Positions 6,205-9,817 of a stretch of DNA of 9,817 nt are shown piece after piece. Positions within the stretch are counted from its first letter, which is position 1, and every line of letters starts with the position of its first letter. The translations under genes were made by a program, and so were the position numbers. A model generated the notes under the pieces. It was not told the origin of the DNA and did not search any database. It was given only the letters and a program-made list of their open reading frames with translations. Source of the DNA: an uncultured Elusimicrobia bacterium (GTDB lineage: Bacteria; Elusimicrobiota; Elusimicrobia; UBA1565; UBA9628); contig CAIQSZ010000242.1 of the NCBI GenBank assembly GCA_903874575.1, positions 1 through 9,817 of the forward strand. The letters are read 5' to 3'.

Positions 6205-6953
6205 TCGTCGCGCTCCTCGTCGACCCCGACGACAGCCCCGACTTCCCGAAGAACTCCGCCGAGGTGCTGGGCCGGCCGCTGGCCGCCTATCCGCTGATAG
6301 CCGCAAAGGGCTCCCAGTTCGTGCGCCGCACCTACCTGCAATCGTCGTCCCCCGTCGTCTCCCGCGTCGGCGCGCAGTACGGAGCCTCCGGCCTGGTTCC
6401 CCCGAAGCAGGACCATAAGGAACCGCTCGCCGACGAGGCCCTCATCGCCCACGCTTGGCCCCAGATCGTAGACGACCTGAAGGCCGAAAAAGCCGATCCG
6501 GAACTGCTGGTCATCCTCTTCGCCAACACCGGCGTCGTCAGCGCGAAACTCATCGACGACGGCGTCCAGGCCCTGCTCGACGATCCGGCGCTGGATTGCG
6601 CGGCGACCGTCTCCCTCTACGACCGCTGGACCCCGCGCCGCGCGATGAGGGAGAACGCCGCCGGGACCCTGGAGCCTTACACCGCGCGCGTCCCCGAAGC
6701 CGGCGCCGCGTGGTTTCCCGACTGGGGCGCCGTCGTGGCGCGTCCGCGCGTGCTCGACGCCCTGCGCGCGGACTCCCCGCCGCTCGCCTATCTCGGCGAG
6801 AAAATTCTGCCGCTCAAGCAGGTCGGAGGCGGGCCGGTCGACCGTCTATGGCAGGTGCCGAAGATGGAACACTGGCTCCGCCAGCAGGGCGTGCGCGATG
6901 CCCCTCGCCCCGAGCCCAAGCAGAAGCCCGCGCCGAAGTCCGGCCGCCGCTGA
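6201..6953 (+). CDS. CMP-sugar synthetase-like nucleotidyltransferase (degenerate)
   Basis: This is a 250-residue protein with the outline of the acylneuraminate cytidylyltransferase (NeuA) family. It has an N-terminal strand, KNSAEVLGRPLAAYPL (17-32) matching the family's KN-x-L-x-GKPLIAY segment, a central strand LLVILFANTG (102-111) at the position of LLQPTSPLR, then KLIDDGVQALLDDPALDC and SLYDRW...RAM. The signature nucleotide loop (R-x-G-S-K-x-x-x-x-K) is largely gone: the protein reads LVDPDDSPDFPKN. The PTSP motif is reduced to NTG (109-111). Activity as a CMP-sugar synthetase is therefore doubtful, and a changed nucleotide or non-catalytic role is possible. The last 20 residues are a basic, proline-rich tail (PKQKPAPKSGRR). 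It is the last gene of the tlyA operon, and its stop is 2 nt from that of the convergent coiled-coil gene. Confidence 0.68.
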   Translation: MIVALLVDPDDSPDFPKNSAEVLGRPLAAYPLIAAKGSQFVRRTYLQSSSPVVSRVGAQYGASGLVPPKQDHKEPLADEALIAHAWPQIVDDLKAEKADPELLVILFANTGVVSAKLIDDGVQALLDDPALDCAATVSLYDRWTPRRAMRENAAGTLEPYTARVPEAGAAWFPDWGAVVARPRVLDALRADSPPLAYLGEKILPLKQVGGGPVDRLWQVPKMEHWLRQQGVRDAPRPEPKQKPAPKSGRR

Positions 6954-6955
6954 TT

Positions 6956-7462
6956 TCAGCGCGTCGGACGAGATTCGAGCGCGGCGATGCGCCGCTCGTG
7001 ATCTCCCAGGGCCTTGCCGTGGCGGTCGAGCGTCTTGGGCAGAAGCACGGATTCCTGCCACAAGGTCTCCATGCGGCCGACGGCCCGATCGAGGACGGAG
7101 ACGACCCGTTCCTCAAGCCGTCGCATCGCATCGACGGTCCTGGCTTCCACCGCCGCCATCTCCGCCCTTACTTTGACGAACTCAAACGCCAGGGTGCGGT
7201 GGACGGCGTCGACTTTCTTGTCCAACTTCTCGAACCGCGCATCGGCGGCGTCGAAGCGGGCGTCGACTTCACCGAAGCGGGCGTCAACCGCGTCGAAGCG
7301 AGCGTCAACCGCGTCGAAGCGGGCGTCAACCGCATCGAAGCGGGCGTCAACCGCGTCGAAGCGAGCGTCTATGCCCACGAACCGCGAATCGTGCCCATCC
7401 AAGCGGCGGGCCAAACCGTCGATGTCGCCCCTCGTGGCCGGAGTCGAGTCACGCTTGTTCAT
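6956..7462 (-). CDS. Heptad-repeat coiled-coil protein
   Basis: This 168-residue protein belongs to no family I recognise by function. After a short polar N-terminus, residues 25-87 are nine unbroken heptads of the form D-A-R-F-D-A-V, changing to less regular ones (DARFEKL, DKKVDAV) at the end. A second helical region (about 88-165) contains VRAEMAAVEARTVDAMRRLEERV and ends with HERRIAALESR. There is no signal peptide or membrane helix, so it is probably a cytoplasmic, elongated, oligomeric coiled coil. The invariant Phe and Val/Ile alternate at core positions. The ATG at 7462 is supported by a perfect AAGGAGGT upstream. It follows lhgO on the same strand with 92 nt between them. Proteins with DARF-type repeats are widespread and mostly uncharacterised. 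Confidence 0.8.
   Translation of the reverse strand: MNKRDSTPATRGDIDGLARRLDGHDSRFVGIDARFDAVDARFDAVDARFDAVDARFDAVDARFGEVDARFDAADARFEKLDKKVDAVHRTLAFEFVKVRAEMAAVEARTVDAMRRLEERVVSVLDRAVGRMETLWQESVLLPKTLDRHGKALGDHERRIAALESRPTR
7202..7390 (-). repeat. Tandem 21-bp repeat encoding DARFDAV heptads
   Basis: Nine heptads occupy this stretch. At DNA level the hexamer GAAGCG (plus strand) recurs exactly every 21 bases at 7253, 7274, 7295, 7316, 7337 and 7358, and the units between are nearly identical, differing at one or two bases. Copy-number change by slippage would keep the frame. Confidence 0.9.
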
Positions 7463-7473
7463 GATGGAATGCT

Positions 7474-7481
7474 ACCTCCTT
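7474..7481 (-). promoter_or_regulatory. Consensus Shine-Dalgarno AAGGAGGT
   Basis: On the minus strand AAGGAGGT lies 11 nt before ATG 7462, slightly more than the ideal distance. It is a full match to the anti-Shine-Dalgarno. Most other genes here have weak or no sites, so this gene may be translated strongly. Confidence 0.75.
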
Positions 7482-7498
7482 GGAACGCGCCTTATCCA

Positions 7499-7512
7499 GG
7501 GCCCAAAGGCCC
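7499..7512 (-). repeat. Short inverted repeat between lhgO and the coiled-coil gene
   Basis: GGGCC (7499-7503) and GGCCC (7508-7512) can pair around a 4-nt loop. On the minus strand it lies downstream of the lhgO stop, but no T-run follows, so it is at best a weak terminator or mRNA end-stabilising hairpin. Confidence 0.25.
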
Positions 7513-7554
7513 AAGCGTCCCGCTCCATACGCGCCGACCCCCGGGAAAGTTCCT

Positions 7555-8766
7555 TCAGCGGCCTGCGGCCGCTTCGACGCGGTCGACGACGTGCGCCGCG
7601 AACGGCATGGCGCAGGTGAAGCCCGGCGACACCGCGTTCAGCACGTGGAGGGAGCGCGCGTCGCCCTCCAGCACGAAGTCCGTCACCAAAGTCTTCGACT
7701 CGACGTTGATCAGTTGGGCGCGGATGCCCGGCTTGCCCCAGCGGCGGTAGTCGCCGGGCTTCACCCCGTCGGCCAGCGCCGCCGCCAGCCCCGTCATCAC
7801 GCGCCGGGAGTTTTTGCGGACCTCCTCCCAGGCCAGGCGCCGGAAGTCGAAGCCCGCGCCTCCCCCCCTCAAGAAAAGCCCCGCCTGGCGCAAGACGATC
7901 TCCGCCAGCTCAGGCGCGCGGAAGCCCGAAAGCCCTCCGTAGTTCTCGCGCCATAGCGCCGGAATGGCCGTGGGCCCGATCTTCGCGCGCCCGTCGACGG
8001 CGACCGTGAAGTGCACGCCCAGAAACGGGTTGCGGATGTCGGGCACCGGATAGAGATGCGCGCGAAACGCCCCCGCGGGCTCGTCGGAATAAAGGTAGAG
8101 CCCCTTGAACGGCAGGATACGGTAGCGCCGGGAGAAGCCGAAATCCCGCGCGACGACGTCGGCATAGAGGCCGGCGGCGTTCACGACGAACCCCGCCTCC
8201 AGTTTCCCCTTCGAGGTGCGCACGACGCGGCCGTCGCGGCCCGCATACGCCTCGCCCCAGCGCAGGTCGACGCCCTCGCGCGCGGCGTCTGAGACCAGCG
8301 CCGCCAGGCAGGCGGCAGGGTCCACCGTCGCCGTGGACGGCGACCACAGCGCGCGCTCGATCGTGCGGGCCCGCGGCTCGATGGCGCGCGCCGCCTGAGC
8401 GTCGACGGACTCGACCGGCACCCCGTTGGCGCGGCCGCGCTTCAGCAGCTCGTCGAGGACCGGCAGGTCCGAGGACTTCGTCGCGACGACCAGCTTGCCG
8501 CACGCGCGCAGCGGCAGCGCCCGCTCCCGGCAGTACTCGGTCCACGCCCGATTGCCCGCGCGCGTGAACCGCGCCTTCAGGCTGTCGGCCGTATAGTAGA
8601 ACCCGGCGTGCAGGACGCCGCTGTTGCGGCCGCTGCCGTGCCGCGCGGGACCGTCCTCCTTGTCAAGAAGGGCGACCGAGGCGTCGGGACGGCGGCGCTT
8701 GAGTTCGCGCGCGATCGACAGCCCGACCACGCCGCCGCCGATCACGAGGAAGTCGCGGGTCTCCAC
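7555..8766 (-). CDS. lhgO: L-2-hydroxyglutarate oxidase/dehydrogenase-like flavoprotein
   Basis: This 403-residue FAD-dependent oxidoreductase of the DAO family is closest to LhgO (YgaF), which oxidises L-2-hydroxyglutarate to 2-oxoglutarate and passes electrons to the membrane quinone pool. The FAD Rossmann motif VIGGGVVGLS (G10, G12, G15) with an acidic strand end (LLDKE, 33-37) is at the N-terminus. It is followed by the family signatures RNSGVLHAGFYY (47-58), SLKARF, CGKLVVAT, LPFKGLYLYSD, VPDIRNPFLGVHFT and, near the C-terminus, SPGFTCAMPFAAHVVDRV. Its length matches E. coli LhgO (about 420). The start is GTG 8766, giving METRDFLVIGGG, with a TAGAAT box 6 nt upstream and no Shine-Dalgarno. 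It probably repairs or recycles the 2-hydroxyglutarate made as a side product. A relative acting on a similar 2-hydroxyacid cannot be excluded. Confidence 0.9.
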   Translation of the reverse strand: METRDFLVIGGGVVGLSIARELKRRRPDASVALLDKEDGPARHGSGRNSGVLHAGFYYTADSLKARFTRAGNRAWTEYCRERALPLRACGKLVVATKSSDLPVLDELLKRGRANGVPVESVDAQAARAIEPRARTIERALWSPSTATVDPAACLAALVSDAAREGVDLRWGEAYAGRDGRVVRTSKGKLEAGFVVNAAGLYADVVARDFGFSRRYRILPFKGLYLYSDEPAGAFRAHLYPVPDIRNPFLGVHFTVAVDGRAKIGPTAIPALWRENYGGLSGFRAPELAEIVLRQAGLFLRGGGAGFDFRRLAWEEVRKNSRRVMTGLAAALADGVKPGDYRRWGKPGIRAQLINVESKTLVTDFVLEGDARSLHVLNAVSPGFTCAMPFAAHVVDRVEAAAGR

Positions 8767-8772
8767 GGAAGG

Positions 8773-8778
8773 ATTCTA
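8773..8778 (-). promoter_or_regulatory. Candidate -10 box (TAGAAT), leaderless lhgO
   Basis: The minus strand reads GGGTAGAATC, with TAGAAT ending 6 nt before GTG 8766, so transcription would start at or next to the start codon. The whole ten-base string is identical to that before the barrel gene at 1437. It lies in the 38-bp gap after the membrane-protein gene. No standard -35 is seen. Confidence 0.45.
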
Positions 8779-8804
8779 CCCTAAACGCGGCCGGAGCCCC
8801 CGCT

Positions 8805-9731
8805 TCAACGCGCGGGGAGAGGGACGGATGCGAGCTTCGCCTTCTTGAAGAGGTTCCGCGTCCAACCGAACCCCATCGTCGTCGCGGGCATCTCGAAGGG
8901 GGAGGGATGCGTCGTCTCGAGGAGGAGCACGTGCTCGTTCTCCATCGCGATGCGGTGACTGCCGTCGCCGACCAATCCATCGCGGAACAGCTCGACCAGT
9001 TCCGGCGTCATCGGGCACTCGTTCCGGAAATCGTCGGAGGAGCGATCAAACACGGTCCGGATATCCTTCCCCCGCGATGCGTCCAAGCAGCACGTCAGAT
9101 CGATTCCATCCTTTTGTACGACGAAATAATCCGAGCGGTCGAAGGCGTAGCGTCCCTGGAACGCGTCATGGCACTGCCAGATGTCGGAGCGCTCCATGAT
9201 GAACCCGACCGCCCGGTTGTTCACCAGATAGACCAGGCTCTTCTCCGGCGGAAGAGAGCGGACCGCCGCGATCACGGCGCGGTTCGACGCCTCCTCGACG
9301 CGCAGGCTCAATTCGAGGGCCTTGGCTTTCTCGGCTTTTCCAGTCAGGCGGTACAGCGGCGGCTTCAACGCGCTCGGCAGAAGGTTCGACTGCACCCGGA
9401 AAGAGAACAAGAGGAAACCGGCGGTGACGACGAGCGCCGACACCGGGACGCGCCGCCGCGACCGATCACCGTCGTCGGCTCGAGAGAAACCCAACATCCG
9501 CAGCAAGGCGAGATAGCAGGAGATGAATGGAGGCAGGATATGGTGCCCGCCTCCACGCGCGAATGACTCGCCCCAATACGGCACGGAGGACACCAACGCC
9601 AATCCGGCGATCAGCAAGGCCTGCGGACCGGTGGGCCAGCCGAAGACCAGGCCAGCCATGGCGAAAGACGGGAGGATGGTGAAAAGCGGCCACATCGTCT
9701 TCAGGTTGCGCGCGAAGAAGTCCGGCGTCAT
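8805..9731 (-). CDS. DUF2079-like membrane protein, probably N-terminally truncated
   Basis: From the ATG at 9731 this reads 308 residues. Hydrophobic helices are near residues 13-31 (MWPLFTILPSFAMAGLVFGW), 36-52 and 97-113. HHILPPFISCYLALLRML precedes the third, and a soluble domain runs to the end (about 115-308: RAVIAAVRSLPPEKS, IMERSDIWQC, SDYFVVQKDG). This layout fits the C-terminal half of DUF2079-type polytopic proteins, which are related to GT-C glycosyltransferases, but the usual N-terminal helices and catalytic loops are missing. The frame stays open to the window edge, but the upstream codons look non-native, and a reverse-transcriptase-like frame occupies the same bases. I infer a truncated remnant whose expression is uncertain. 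Codon use looks slightly less GC-biased than in neighbouring genes. Family assignment is tentative. Confidence 0.55.
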   Translation of the reverse strand: MTPDFFARNLKTMWPLFTILPSFAMAGLVFGWPTGPQALLIAGLALVSSVPYWGESFARGGGHHILPPFISCYLALLRMLGFSRADDGDRSRRRVPVSALVVTAGFLLFSFRVQSNLLPSALKPPLYRLTGKAEKAKALELSLRVEEASNRAVIAAVRSLPPEKSLVYLVNNRAVGFIMERSDIWQCHDAFQGRYAFDRSDYFVVQKDGIDLTCCLDASRGKDIRTVFDRSSDDFRNECPMTPELVELFRDGLVGDGSHRIAMENEHVLLLETTHPSPFEMPATTMGFGWTRNLFKKAKLASVPLPAR

Positions 9732-9744
9732 GTCGAAGACTTGA

Positions 9745-9817
9745 CGAGCAGTCGCAGAACTCGGGTTCCCAGATCGCCTGCAAGATTTGGCTGAGCCGAT
9801 CTTGGACCAGACGGTCC
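9745..9817 (-). pseudogene. Fragment of group II intron-type reverse transcriptase
   Basis: Read on the minus strand from 9816, 24 codons give D-R-L-V-Q-D-R-L-S-Q-I-L and then QAIWEPEFCDCS. This matches the conserved segment of group II intron reverse transcriptases (the DR-x-VQ helix followed by IYEP-x-F-x-x-CS), which normally continues with YGFRPGR. Here it continues SSLRHDAG instead, so the family match stops near 9745 and the frame then runs antisense-like through the membrane-protein gene to 9466. The N-terminal side lies beyond the window. I infer a truncated element joined to the DUF2079-like remnant. A non-intron RT of similar sequence is possible. Confidence 0.6.

Noticed and set aside
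7253..7378. Regular repeats considered as a CRISPR array
   Set aside because: The units are contiguous 21-bp repeats without spacers and lie within a coding frame.
6455..7750. A plus-strand open frame with EAGVNRVEASV-type repeats
   Set aside because: It is the reverse-strand image of the 21-bp heptad repeat. The minus-strand frame has a strong Shine-Dalgarno and coherent coiled-coil heptads, and the left part overlaps the NeuA-like gene.
9728..9817. A third minus-strand frame ending in a TGA that overlaps ATG 9731 as ATGA, as if an upstream operon gene ended there
   Set aside because: Its 29 residues show no family pattern, while the neighbouring frame gives the conserved RT motif; the ATGA is probably coincidence, though the upstream sequence is needed to be sure.

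Overview
This 9.8-kb window is GC-rich chromosomal DNA from a diderm bacterium. Coding density is very high: ten substantially complete genes, one gene cut by the left edge and one fragment cut by the right edge. The diderm inference rests on a secreted outer-membrane beta-barrel protein (454-1437). No gene names the phylum. The gene mix and the habit of placing a TAnAAT box directly upstream of start codons would fit a little-studied GC-rich lineage such as Elusimicrobiota, but that is a guess.

Left part (1-3883): the C-terminus of an RMD1/DUF155-type membrane-anchored protein (+) converges on a beta-barrel protein (-). A short divergent promoter region (1438-1567) separates the barrel gene from a HAD-family phosphatase (+). 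The HAD gene converges on an EamA/DMT transporter (-), and one CTAG supplies both stop codons. The transporter is translationally coupled, with a 20-nt overlap, to an upstream FolD-superfamily gene. The FolD-like protein lacks the usual catalytic lysine and glutamine and most resembles the monofunctional NAD-dependent MTD1 type known from yeast.

Middle part (3884-6953): a compact divergent promoter region separates the folD-like gene from a four-gene plus-strand operon. It encodes the TlyA rRNA methyltransferase, a response regulator with a C-terminal four-cysteine domain, a GT-B glycosyltransferase-like protein, and a CMP-sugar-synthetase-like nucleotidyltransferase. All three junctions are 4-nt ATGA overlaps. 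The last two proteins keep their folds but have lost hallmark active-site residues. This is the most unusual part of the window.

Right part (6954-9817, all minus): a coiled-coil protein built on a 21-bp tandem repeat with an unusually strong Shine-Dalgarno, an L-2-hydroxyglutarate oxidase-like flavoprotein (LhgO), and a membrane protein resembling the C-terminal half of DUF2079 proteins. Directly upstream of the last, at the window edge, is a fragment that reads like a group II intron reverse transcriptase. This suggests a rearrangement scar that removed the N-terminus of the membrane protein.

No tRNA, rRNA, CRISPR array or complete mobile element was seen. No stretch over 300 bases lacks a gene.
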